64,000 bases of DNA, from assembly GCF_945859685.1 (NCBI RefSeq), contig NC_079149.1, positions 61,522,991 through 61,586,990 of the forward strand, read 5' to 3'. The translations under genes were made by a program, and so were the position numbers. Origin of the DNA: Eupeodes corollae. Taxonomy: Eukaryota; Arthropoda; Insecta; Diptera; Syrphidae. Below the pieces are notes generated by a model. The model had not been told where the DNA came from. It was given only the letters and a program-made list of their open reading frames with translations, and did not search any database. Shown piece after piece: positions 11,900 through 22,078 of the stretch (position 1 is its first letter; each line of letters begins with the position of its first letter).

Positions 11900-13869
11900 T
11901 TAGGAGCGATAGTATTTCTTCATATCTGCACGGGATTTTTGGATATGAGATAGTCGTTTTGAAGAGATAAAAGACGCAAAAGAGGTAAGGTCTTCTCTCA
12001 CTTTTTGAGGAGAAATTTCAAGGCCATCATGAAATTTCAAGAAAATTTCCATAAGTGCATCACGTTTGGTAGGGAGGCCTTCTTGGGAGATTAAAACCTT
12101 TATGTTTGTATTTGTTTTACCTTCAAAGCAAACAGAATCTGGTTTGTCGTGCATTAAAGCTAGGTAAAGACGAACATTATTGTAGATTTTGTGGTCTCTA
12201 AGACGGAACATAACATACCGATCATTAATATTGGCCTCAGATAAATGTTTAGTTAATTTAACATTTGGAGGGATCATTGGGTTAAGGAATCCTTGAGGTT
12301 CTTGGGAAACTGATGAAGAAGAAGTAGGGTTAATGGTGTGAGAATGAATGAAATTTGTATAAGCGGAGAGCAAAAACCAAGACCTGGATGAGAGGTTTTA
12401 AAAGAAACTCGTTTGGGTGGAGGCTTTACAGATGTGGGAGAAGTTTTTCGTTTAAGGGACGAAAGTTGGTTGGAGAGAGAAAAGTTTGGAAAGATTTGTG
12501 TTTTAAGGGTCCAGTTAGTTTCAATATTTTTTTTGGGATAAGGTTTGATATTAGGTTGGTGATTAGGTTGGGGATTAGGTTTAGGACTAGGTTTAAGATT
12601 AGGTTTGGGATTAGGTTTGGGATTATGTTTGGGATTAGGTTTGGGAATAGGTTTGGAATTAGGTTTGGATTTGTTAGACTTAATTAGATTATTATTGCTA
12701 CTCATACTGGAAAGCCGCATTTGCCCAATTTGTAAGTATCCTTTTTGGTGATGAAACATCCAGTTATATTTGGAGGGAATCAGGAACTTGAATCTTCTTC
12801 CAGACAATTGAAGACATTCGCAGATATTGACACAGTATTCTCTTTTGAAATAGGAGCGAACCCATGTAGCATCAGCATATCCGGGACAATTATTAAGCAC
12901 GAACCATGTATTATTAGCAGATTCAAGCCTGCTTAGTCTCAAATTCCAGTCCGATAACTTCCAGGAATGGCCACATTTGTTAATTATTTCGTCCTCTGCA
13001 ATAGTATTCGCTGAGGTGGTTTGTTGCAGAGAGTCAGCAGCCGGGTTTGCCGATAGAATTTCATCACGAATGGATACGTTCGCGATATCACATGACGGTA
13101 TGCCGGGTTGTTTAATGATGTCGTAGAGAAGCGATTCAATTTTTTGAGATTTAACATTAAGGCTTTCAAGCTCGCGGTACACACTCGTATATTTCTGTTC
13201 TTGATTGCTTATATCGTAAGCAATAGATATGAGTGCCGTTGAAACTCGAGTAAGCATACAATTAATGTTTTCGAATTCGTTAACGAGTCTGAGGTTTGTA
13301 ACTTCACTCATTTGATTGGAGGAGGGGGAGAGCCGTGATGACGAACTTTGCAAACAGCAATCAATATCAGATTTTAGTAGGTTTAACTGGTCAGACAAGT
13401 TTTTTTTCAGATCGTTTGCCGACCAAGTTAGCACCTTTAACTTATCGTCAATGTCTACACCAAGAGAATTCAACCCACCTATGACGTCACAATATTGTTT
13501 TTCCAAAGAACGTATCGTGGAAAGGCACTGCGTAGACGATTGTTGACATTGGATGTTTGAGTTCTCAACACTGTTACAAACATGATCAAATTTCTTGGAG
13601 AGATTAGAAATTTGATCTTGGCAAACCGAATGTTCGTTAGATAGGGATTCTTTTAAACATTGAATTGCAATCATAATATCCGACACAGATATTTTATTGC
13701 ACTCATCGCAATAAAACGCAAAATTGCGTAGATAGTCTTTTAGGTAAACACTCGCCTTTCTGGCCAAGCCAGCACAAGAGGGGTGTAAGTATTTCCCACA
13801 AAGGCCACTGCACTTTAATAGTTCCGCGTTTGAGTCAACGATGACACACATTTTATTGGCGCACGACAT
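11900..13869 (-). pseudogene. LINE-C ORF1: PHD-like zinc-domain protein with one frameshift
   Basis: Nucleic-acid-binding ORF1 protein of the LINE. The ATG at 13869 opens a frame whose first 60 residues form a PHD-like Cys/His domain (CANKMC, CSGLCGKYLHPSC, CDEC). A long region that looks alpha-helical or coiled-coil follows, then a segment ending near GYLQIGQM. A Lys-Pro-Asn-Pro tandem tract lies at 12530-12680. The frame is lost near 12366-12376 at an A/T homopolymer; coding sense continues in the next frame to a stop at 11900. Repaired length would be about 650 residues. ORF2 begins just downstream, as in other two-ORF LINEs. Confidence 0.85.
12530..12685 (-). repeat. 12-bp tandem repeat encoding KPNP units in LINE-C ORF1
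   Basis: Degenerate repeats of about 12 bp (plus strand GGTTTGGGATTA and variants) encode a run of KPNP, KPIP, KHNP, KPSP and QPNH dipeptide pairs. This would be a flexible, basic, proline-rich linker. Confidence 0.85.
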
Positions 13870-14164
13870 AATTAATCAAAAAAGAAATAATATGGTTTTT
13901 TTTGTTAAAGTTATTGTTTAGTTGCTTTTAATTTTTTCTATGCTTGTTAGTACACAAGAAGAAAAAAATGCTGGTGTAATGGGAAACGGCGATGGGCAGT
14001 AAAGTAGGTCGGGTAAGAATTATCACACGCGCTGCGAGTATATTGATATATATTTTTTTTTTTTTGATTTGTAATTGATTAATTGGGGTCGGTAAAAAGG
14101 TGGCAAAGGGCAACTGAGGAGCGAAAAGAAAATGCGACTGCACTTGACGAAGGTTAGGTAGCTT

Positions 14165-14250
14165 AGATTAGAGAATTAATCGGAAAAGGACATGGCAGTC
14201 TCTTGCGATTATAGCCGTCTAACGTCGAATCTTCTCACAGTACTACATTG
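14165..14250 (-). mobile_element. RTE-type LINE, short middle segment between two insertions
   Basis: Minus-strand coding relic with VRRFDVRRL and QETAMSFSD. It joins in frame to the linker piece at 8.8 kb on one side and follows the endonuclease piece ending at 16019 on the other. It is therefore the stretch of RTE element trapped between the LINE-C insertion and the tandem-repeat element. Confidence 0.7.
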
Positions 14251-14371
14251 TTAACTTCCTATAGGAAGTTATTGTAATGGGTCCGATTTGTCAAATTGAA
14301 AATTTTGACATTTCTCGACGTTTCAAGGTCAATAGAGTCGAAATAACAGATTTTTAGAAAGATGTCTGTGC

Positions 14372-14412
14372 GTGCGTGTGTACGTACGTTCGTACGTCCG
14401 TACGTTCGCGAC
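14372..14412. repeat. TACG/TTCG microsatellite block of the tandem-repeat element
   Basis: Alternating GTGCG, TACG and TTCG/TCCG units. The same block occurs at the same relative place at about 23.04-23.11, 30.85-30.91 (reverse), 48.20-48.26 and 60.37-60.39 kb. Confidence 0.85.
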
Positions 14413-14812
14413 GTTTTTTTCGTTGTCCATAGCTCAAGAACTAGAAGAGATATCGACTCCAAATAAATTTTGTTATACAGATAATAAGGCAGAAAGATGC
14501 AGAAAGGGCTCTCAAGAAAATTGCGTGGCTGGTTTTTTTACCATAGCAGTTTAAAAAAAGGTGAACATTTTGGTTAACCCTAAATATCTTACGAACCAAA
14601 AACGTTAGAGACTTGAATTAAATTTTATATAATAAACTTTAACGTGATATAAAAGACGTATATTTTTTGAAAAAAATCTATCGAACGGTTTTTTTTATAA
14701 ATCAAAAAAACTGAAAAAAAAAATTTGTCACCTCCAAAATTTAACGACTAAAATATAATTTTATCCCCAAAACAATTTTAAGCAACGGAGAACAATGTTT
14801 TTGAAATCTGAC

Positions 14813-15860
14813 AAAATTTTGAGAAAAATCGAATTGACAGTTTTTTTTTATAAAAAATAAAAATCTAAAAAAACATTACTCAAAGTTGGTAAAAATTGAA
14901 TATCGATTCAAATATCTTTTCAAAAACTTGAAATTTAGGCTTAAAACTTATTTTATCTTATAACAAATATTGTTTTCAACATTCGATACAATTTTGAAAA
15001 AAATCGAATTGACAGTTTTTTTTACAAAAAAATAAAAACCTCAAAAAAATTAATAAAAGTTGGTAAAAATTGATTTTCGACTCATATATCTTTTCAAAAC
15101 TTTTAGATATTGGCTTAAATTCACTTTTATCTTTCAAAAAATATTGTTGTCAACATTCAGTAAAATTTTGAATAAAATCGAATTGACAGTTTGTTTACAA
15201 AAAATAAAAACCTAAAAAAAAATTAATAAAAGTTTGTAAAAATTGATTTTCGACTCATATATCTTTTCAAAACTTTTAGATATTGGCTTAAATTCACTTT
15301 TATCTTTCAAAAAATATTGTTGTCAACATTCAGTAAAATTTTGAATAAAATCGAATTGACAGTTTTTTTTACAAAAAATTAAAAACCGAAAAAAAATTAT
15401 TAAAAGTTGGTAAAAATTGATTTTCGACTCAAATATCTTTTCAAAACTTTGAAATATTGGATTCAAACTAATTTTATCTTATAAGAAATATTATTTTCAA
15501 CATTCGGTAAAATTTTGAGAAAAATCGAATTGACAGGTTTTATTACAAAAAATAAAAACCTAAAAAAAATGTATAAAAGTTGGTAAAAATTGACTTTTGA
15601 CTCAAATATCTCTTCAAAAATTTTAAATATTGGCTTCAAACTAATTTTATCTTATAAGAAATATTATTTTCAACATTTGGGAAAATTTTTAAAAAATTCA
15701 AATTGACAGTTTTTTTTACAAAAAATAAAACTCTAAAAAAAAACAATACCAAAACTTGGTAAAAAATTACTTTCGGTTCAAATAGCTTTTCAAAAATTAA
15801 AAATATTGGCTTCAAACTAATTTTATTTCACAGAAAATATTGTTTTTAATGTTCAGTAAT
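14813..15860 (+). repeat. About 174-bp tandem repeat array (six units)
   Basis: The anchor AAATCGAATTGACAG recurs near 14.82, 15.00, 15.17, 15.35, 15.52 and 15.69 kb, at spacings of about 172-177 bp. Each unit holds GTTGGTAAAAATTGA, TCAAATATCTTTTCAAAA, a TATTGGCTT segment and a TTTTCAACATTC segment. Units 3 and 4 are nearly identical to each other while the others are diverged. Confidence 0.88.
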
Positions 15861-16018
15861 TTTCATAAAGTTTTTTCATAAAAAATAAAATCTACAAAAA
15901 ATAGTACGCAAATTTGGTAAAATTGATACGAGTACATATAGACAAACTTTTAAGCAAGACAAATCGACAGACGGGATGGGAAGTTATCAGTGTGGGTCGC
16001 ATCCCAGCCTCTTTTTTT

Positions 16019-16980
16019 GGCTTGGATTGGGATATCCGTAGCCGTATCTTAGCTACAACGAGATAGTGGTCCGAGTCAATGTTGGCCCCTCAAAATGTTC
16101 AGATATCCTATACTGGAGAAGTGTCGTGCGTCGATCGCAATGTGGTCAATCTGGTTGACGGTTGATTGATCAGGAGATTTCTATGTCCCCTTGTGGATAT
16201 TGAGATTTGTGAACTGCGTACTAGCTACCAGAACGCCTCGCACCGCAGCGAATTCGATCAGCCAGAATCCGTTGTAGGAAGTGTTGTCGTGCAGGCTGTT
16301 TTTCCCGATTGTGCCACCAAAGATGTCTTCTCTTTCTAGCTTGGCATTAAAATCTCCTAAGACAATTTTAATGTCGTGCGTGCATATTACACGTATGTTG
16401 GCGAATTTAGCCTTGATGCGGATTGTCGTGATTCGCTCGCTCACACTGTTGAAACTCAAGACTTTTTGCCTGAGTTTAGTTCCAACAACAAATCCACACC
16501 CAAATAGACGCTGTCTTTGTTCTCGGTAGCATTCGCTGTAATATACATCGCAGTCTTTTAGTTTGCGTTTGCCCGGTCCATCCTATCGCACTTCTTGGAT
16601 TGCGGTAATATCTGCCTTACAGAAGTTTAGGGCTTCCGCTAATTGTTCGGCTGCACGTGGTCTGTTAAGGGACCTAACATTCCACGCACAGATCCTATCT
16701 TCGTTGTCCTTATTTCGTTTGCGTGGGTTGTCAACAGTGAATCCGTCCGTATCCGAGGCTTGTTGGTGCTTCGCAACTAAGGTATTTTTTTACATGGCCA
16801 GGAAGTCACCCCGACGGCACAACTCCCAACCTGGAGGGGGAGGGGTTGTGTCCTCCAAGGAGGAAGGAAGTAAGGAAGGGGAGCCGGATAAACCGTTCCA
16901 TACGATTCATGTTTGGAAACTTAAAATTACGACTAAGTTTCGCGAAATTGAGTTTTTTCCGTATGGGTTTTGACAGAAAA
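16019..16980 (-). mobile_element. RTE-type LINE, endonuclease segment
   Basis: Minus-strand relic of an apurinic-type endonuclease, of the kind often mis-annotated as 'craniofacial development protein 2-like'. It has WNVRSLNRP-like sense near 16.68 kb, then FNSVSERITTIRIKAKFANI, then DIKIVLGDFNAKLERED and NGFWLIEFAAVRGVLVAST, and toward 16.02 kb DSDHYLV and RLRISQSKPKK in shifted frames. About 25-30 codons normally found between the ICTH and DIKIVLGDFN motifs are absent, and there are several stops. The upstream part to 16980 is likely its 5' region. Confidence 0.8.
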
Positions 16981-17343
16981 TTGTGATAATTCGTAAACAC
17001 ATCTAGACAATTAATTTATTTGTAAGCGAATATTATACTTAATGCAGACTGACTAAATCCGTGTTATCGTCTTGAACCTTTTTTATCTTAGTAAATTCAG
17101 ATTATGATATACAGCCATTTATCGTAACCCATTATGACTGAAGTACCTGATAGAAGCCATAACTTGCAAACCAACATTCAGGTCATCTTCAGCAACCTTA
17201 ATAAGTTTTCTCCATTTTTTTTCTTTGAAAAGATTCCTGGTTTTGTATACATACATACGTATATTTTTCTTTTCTGTGGGTTGTAGCAGATTGTCCAAAA
17301 AATTGGAACAGATTTAGAAACTCGAAAAATCTAGCACATATTA
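16981..17343. other. AT-rich DNA, no gene seen
   Basis: No coding signal or known repeat was recognised. Confidence 0.35.
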
Positions 17344-17920
17344 GGTCCGTTCGCTTACTTTATGCACTAAAACTTGTAAAAAGAGATATTTTAAAGAGTG
17401 GGGGTAAAATTCTCTCACAAAAAGACAAAACTAAAAAAAGTAAGCGAACGGGACAACAACAAATTTTTCCCAAAATTTGACTGTCAAAAAAATATGAATT
17501 TTGAAACATCATTGTTTCATTTCGTGTTTAGAATGTATTTATTTTTTGTAGATGGATAAATTAAGACAACATGAACTTCAAGCAATATCATGCTGGTCCA
17601 TTGTTTGTTTTTTTAATGAAAAAAATTGATTAAATTAAAACTTGAAAATTTCAATTTTGTTGCTGTTCTTCTGGAATTTTTTATTTTATAAGTGACAGCA
17701 AAAGTGAGCAATTTATTTAATTTATTTGAAGTTCTATCAGTTTTGACACTTTTCACAAATCAGCAAAAGAAAGTTTGTAGACTGGGGAAATATTTTACTC
17801 TCTCGTGAGCGCTCTCTTTTACGAAAAACTACGAAGTTTTTGAATACGTGAACATGATTTAGTTAAATTTCGTAATTTTTCGTAAAATGAGACTGTTTTC
17901 GGAAGGTACGCGAACGGACC
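17344..17920. mobile_element. MITE-like element with GGTCCGTTCGC terminal inverted repeats
   Basis: A 577-bp non-coding element. The left end GGTCCGTTCGC (17344-17354) is an exact inverted match to GCGAACGGACC (17910-17920), and similarity extends a few bases inward. TATTA flanks both sides (17339-17343 and 17921-17925), a possible 5-bp target duplication. A third, inverted copy of the terminal motif lies at 17437-17452. No transposase is encoded; the superfamily is undetermined. Confidence 0.75.
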
Positions 17921-18325
17921 TATTATTAAAACTAAACTGAATAAGCAATTTTCACTTATTTTTCATTTACTTCAGAATTCATTTGACACAATTGGATCTT
18001 ATTTCTCCTTCGAGGGTTTAACTTAGTAAATGCCACTTACATTTTGAACTTAGCCCATGGAATAAGAATCTTCGCTATTCAACGTTTATTAATTTGGCTG
18101 TAAGTATTTTCTAACATTGTCGAACGGAAACAAATGCGTTTCGAAATGAGAAAAAAAGCGTTACTATTTTACGAACGAGTTCCTAGAGCACTATTTGAGT
18201 GAAATTGGATTTTTATAGTCCATATATAATATGACAGTACAATAAAATCTTATACTACTTAATTGTGAGTAACAATAGCTGATTAATTGAAATCAATAAT
18301 ATGACATTTATGCTTCAGGCTACAT
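17921..18325. other. 3' flank of the odorant receptor gene
   Basis: AT-rich DNA without an open frame of note. It should hold the receptor's 3' UTR; no single poly-A signal could be chosen with confidence. Confidence 0.35.
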
Positions 18326-18379
18326 CTAATTGTTCATTTGCTTTAGTAAAGCGAAATAACTGTACGAAGTGTTAACAAT
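18326..18379 (-). CDS. Odorant receptor terminal exon
   Basis: 54 nt after a long poly-pyrimidine acceptor. It encodes IVNTSYSYFALLKQMNN and stops at TAG, the characteristic short last exon of insect odorant receptors. Confidence 0.88.
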   Translation of the reverse strand: MVNTSYSYFALLKQMNN

Positions 18380-19720
18380 CTAAAAAAAAAAACATATTTA
18401 AAAAAAAATGTAAATACAATACATTATTGAACTTACTGATGTAAAAGCAGCTAAATCGAAATGGTAGCAGCGGTTGAGAGATTTTACTCTTATTGGATCC
18501 CGAAAACGTAGCATTGTTAAAAGAACAAGTCTCCGATTAATCTTATTCCATGTTATCCAATTCGATGAATAAAGTGCATGCGACAATTTATTACTTGCCA
18601 AAGTCACTTCATTTGCAAAATAGCAAATGAAAAACACCTGAGACAGCATTGCCATTTGATAAATGCTGAATTTCAAAAATGCTATTGTATCTTCACTAAC
18701 TGATGTCTTAAAAGAAATAAAAAAGAAAAACTTAAATTAAATATTTTTACTTACATTATATGACATCATCTTAAGCAATATTTCAAAAACCATTAAGTTA
18801 AAAATTACATTTTGCAAAATCGATTATAAGAAGTTTTGAAACAAAGCGACGAATCACAAATAAAAATCGTAACTTACAAACGATATGGCATAAAAATTAC
18901 AACACAACACCAGCATTGAACAAAATATTTGCAACGAATTTGGAAAAGCTATCACAATCTCGAGTTTTCCAATAATATCATGTACTGCAGCATGAAGTCT
19001 AATACAACTTTTCAGCTCAAGATTTATCTCCAGATCACTATCGCCATTAAAACCAATTCTTTCCAAACGATATTCCAAGATTTCCAATTGCCCTTGAATA
19101 AATAACATAAATGACGTACACCAAGAGTCAAAAGCAATATTTATAAAACACAAATATCCCACAGAAATAAACGAAAAGACTTTCATTATCAGGAAATTTG
19201 TCGAATCCTCCATGTCGAAAGGTGCATACAATTGGGCTGGGAGTTCCTTGGGGTTGAGCACCTGCTGCAATCCAAATGCATACACCAATGAGAGACAGGA
19301 AACATAGCCGTACAGGTTTCGAACTCTTATGCTCATTTCCAAATTTCTCACGAATATATCGTTTTCGGCCGCGTTGAGAGGCTTGAAAATGTCTTGATGC
19401 AAATCTGTTGCTATATCTCGATAAAGTGAATAATCCCGTTTGACGCAGATATATTTGACCATTGCTCCAATAAGAGTCCCCAACATGTAGAAAGCTTTCA
19501 TGATTTTATCCAAGATTGACGGCAGAGTTATGAAGGATATGAATAGGCTTGAATTATAAACTCCTATCACCATCATAGCTAGTATCCCATACAATTCATA
19601 GGCAATCTTCTTTATCTTTGAACTGTTTGGTGAAAGTCTAAATCCTCCCATTTTTCGGTATAAGCTTTCTTGAACGTTGTAAAATTGCTCAACTTTTTCG
19701 TGATGGTCGGAGTAGTTCAT
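18326..19720 (-). CDS. Insect odorant receptor (7tm_6 family), apparently intact
   Basis: A ligand-gated ion channel subunit of olfactory neuron membranes that would work with the co-receptor Orco. Four exons, all in phase 0: 18878-19720, 18755-18769 (15-nt microexon, least certain), 18437-18706 and 18326-18379. Total 393 residues, typical for the family. Hydrophobic segments visible in exon 1 include LAMMVIGVYNSSLFISFITL, LGTLIGAMVKYICV, YVSCLSLVYAFGLQ, VFSFISVGYLCFINIAFD and FCSMLVLCCNFYAISF; exon 3 adds QMAMLSQVFFICYFANEV. The last exon encodes the family's conserved TM7 end (TSYSYFALLK) and the stop. The first in-frame ATG is used. Which receptor this is cannot be told by eye. It lies alone, with no second receptor in the window, between a MITE and gem. 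Confidence 0.9.
18437..18706 (-). CDS. Odorant receptor exon 3
   Basis: 90 codons from TSVSEDTIAF to AAFTS, with a strong TTTCTTTTAAG acceptor and a GTAAGT donor. It contains TM6 and the conserved loop before TM7. Confidence 0.88.
18755..18769 (-). CDS. Odorant receptor microexon (tentative)
   Basis: Fifteen nt (MMSYN) between a GCTTAAG acceptor and a GTAAGT donor, phase 0 on both sides. Skipping it would also keep the frame, so it is supported only by its splice sites and by the usual length of this loop. Confidence 0.45.
18878..19720 (-). CDS. Odorant receptor exon 1
   Basis: 281 codons from the ATG to a GTAAGT donor after CCNFYAISF. It carries the cytoplasmic N-terminus and the first five hydrophobic segments. 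Confidence 0.9.
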
Positions 19721-19771
19721 CTCGAAAGGAATCTATAAATGATATTTCGCAATAGTTGCAGGGGCCGTAAG

Positions 19772-19785
19772 GCTTTATATAGTGC
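19772..19785 (-). promoter_or_regulatory. Possible TATA box of the odorant receptor
   Basis: CTATATAAAG on the minus strand, about 55 bp upstream of the receptor's ATG. Position and sequence suit a core promoter, but AT-rich DNA makes chance matches common. Confidence 0.4.
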
Positions 19786-22078
19786 ATTATTTTCACGGAA
19801 TTAACTGAGAGAAATGCTTTTATTTTGGTTCATTAATAATTCAGTAAACCAATTTGGTAATAATTGCAAAAAGATTATGTATGTTTTAAGTATGCAAGTT
19901 ATGCATAAACAAAATAACCATGCATCTAATTATATCGTATTACAATAATAACAGAAGTGAGCCAATTAAATATAGCTAAGTCTGAAAATGTTTGCCTCCA
20001 CATTGGTTTATGGTTCATCATAACATTATAAAGACAACTATAAAAATCTTGCTAAAACGAGTAAATTAATTAGTTAGGTGAAGTTTGTAAATTTTTTTTT
20101 TCCAACTTGTACAGATCCGTATTTTTAAATTTTTTGTTGATAAACAGTGTAAGCCATCTTGTGGTTCCCTTTGCAGTTATGGGTTAATTTGACACTCAGA
20201 GTTGTATGACATATACACATGACGAAGTAAGTAAGTTAACGCTTAAATAATGGGCAGGTTAAGACGACATAAGGGACTTCATTTGCAGTCAACTACATTC
20301 CTTGAACGTAAATTTGACTAAGGCAGCTAGTTAGTTTTTCAAGTGTTACAAATTTCAAACTTGGAACTTTACTTCACTAATATCTTCTTCAGTTCAACGT
20401 ACAAAACTATTAAAAACATTATTGTCTACAAAACACCACTCCTTAGGCAAGCTACTAGCCCATCAAGATTTGCATTTTGTATTGTAAAGAAATATTACTT
20501 ATTTCTTTTCCAATTTGACGAAGAATCATTTTGCTGAAAATTTTAAATGTAATTGTGCAGAAAAAATACATGCATATCATAGAGTAATAAAGTTTAACTT
20601 TCATTGACTTAAAAGTCAATTTTTCATTTAAAACCTTGGCGGCTTCATTATAAATAAAATTGTCGCATTTAGATTTCAGAATACGAATACTTTGGTATAC
20701 AACCACAGAGATTGGCAGATTGGTGTGGATTATGATTTGTCTTCAAGAAAATGTCTGAACACAACGTTTATGATCAATTGTGGGCTCTACAGAGCTTTTA
20801 TTTTTAATGAGATTAAAGATATAGATTTCCTCAACTTCTTGTTTTTGAAATTTGGCCAAAACATTCTTTTGAGCATCGAATTTCCAAGTTGTGTTTTTTA
20901 CAATCGTAGCGATGTTTTATTTCTATGGATTGCTTTTATCTGGAAGGACCTTTGTTATAGCAACAATCTGGAAACGGTGTAAGGCATTTAAGCCTTTATC
21001 ATCCAAGCAACCCTTAATCTACAGCGTGACACCATGAACTAGTATAAAATTGAAATAACTTATTGCGCTTCTGCAAAGCCAATCGAGGCAACGGAATGTC
21101 AATGAATATATGTAAGTACATGTTTAAAACATTTTTTCAGACCAAACCATATTTTAAGCATTAAGTAACTTAGACTATGAAGCTTAAACCAAATCGTACA
21201 TACATGTGTTCAGACCATACTGAAAGTGTTCAGTTAGGCAAGTTTTTAGATTCTGATTAGACAACTGCCAAAAAATAGCATTTTTGGAAAAATCTCACTT
21301 ACTTATCAAGTCATTTGATATGAAATTGTTACCTTATTGTTCAGGGCTTCACTGCTAAAAATTGCCTTCCAATTAATACAACTTCATTGGAAAGTTGACT
21401 GGAAAGTTAGACAAGAAAAACTATCAAGTCAATTACACTTATGTCAAAATGACAGATAATCATGATTTTTAAATTACCTGAAAGTGGAACTTTATTAGGC
21501 CATTCACGACACAAATTAACTGCGCATATTGTATTTTTCGCAAGTCCACTTCTGCTGGTTTTGTTTCAGAGAACATGCCAAAAAAGAGAAAGAAAAAAAA
21601 CGCATGTGGTCTAAGAGCATGTATTTCGAAAGAAAAAAACTTGGCCAAACAAAATTAGTAAGAGGATAAGAATTAACTTTTAAAGATGATTTTAAAAACT
21701 GTGTAAGCATGGAGAAGCATGCTTTTAAACATTAATCGAAAAAAGAAATACTATAGTGTGAAAATCAAAATCCACCAATAATCGCTTATCGTTAAATTTT
21801 AGGTTAAAGGTCACAATAAATAGCTATGATTAAAATTGTTGGCAGCTATTTTTCCGCAAAGAATTGAATAAGTTGTCATAGAAACAAGCGAAAGCGTTGA
21901 AAAATACCATAATGTTCCTAAACATCATCTGCTTATGGACGTGACTTCTGACTGCTTTGCACTTTCTTGAGCTCTTTCCGGTAATTTGTAATATTTTAAA
22001 GGTAATAAGTAATATTTATTTAAAATACAAGGTACAAGTCGAGATGGACTTGTAGCTAGAATGAAAAGTTTTTTTTTG
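19786..22078. other. Intergenic AT-rich DNA, no gene seen
   Basis: Small open frames on both strands (for example around 20.46-20.98 kb) lack recognisable domains or splice context. No transposon motif was recognised. Confidence 0.4.

Larger units (their letters stand above)
8822..14164 (-). mobile_element. LINE-C: nearly full-length CR1/Jockey-superfamily LINE
   Basis: A 5.3-kb non-LTR retrotransposon on the minus strand, with a 5' UTR, ORF1, ORF2 and a TAAA-type 3' microsatellite tail (8822-8853). ORF1 has a PHD-like zinc domain. ORF2 has an apurinic-type endonuclease and a reverse transcriptase. Its ends are defined by the interrupted host RTE element, whose sequence resumes on both sides, and no long target-site duplication is obvious. 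It is inactivated by a small number of lesions (one ORF1 frameshift, two nonsense codons and apparent frameshifts near the ORF2 end), which suggests a fairly young insertion. The PHD-type ORF1 points to the CR1/L2 group, but an RT phylogeny is needed to assign the clade. Confidence 0.9.
14251..16018 (+). mobile_element. Tandem-repeat element, copy 1 (helentron/DINE-1-like, complete)
   Basis: Best-preserved copy of a repeated non-coding element of about 1.77 kb. Order: a perfect 18-bp palindrome AACTTCCTATAGGAAGTT at 14253-14270; a conserved block; a TACG/TTCG microsatellite block at about 14370-14410; a second conserved block; a central array of about six 174-bp units (14.81-15.86 kb); then a 3' end with a possible hairpin (GGGATG ... 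CATCCC) ending CAGCCTC before a T-run. No transposase is encoded. Both ends are independently fixed because it interrupts an RTE LINE. The layout is that of non-autonomous helentron (DINE-1-like) elements; this assignment is inference. Confidence 0.75.

Noticed and set aside
12355..12687. Plus-strand Arg/Phe-rich ORF with GIRFGI repeats
   Set aside because: Antisense of the KPNP tandem repeat in LINE-C ORF1.
14360..14420. TACG/TTCG tract as a CRISPR array or promoter
   Set aside because: It is a simple-sequence block conserved inside every copy of one mobile element; there are no unique spacers and no cas genes.
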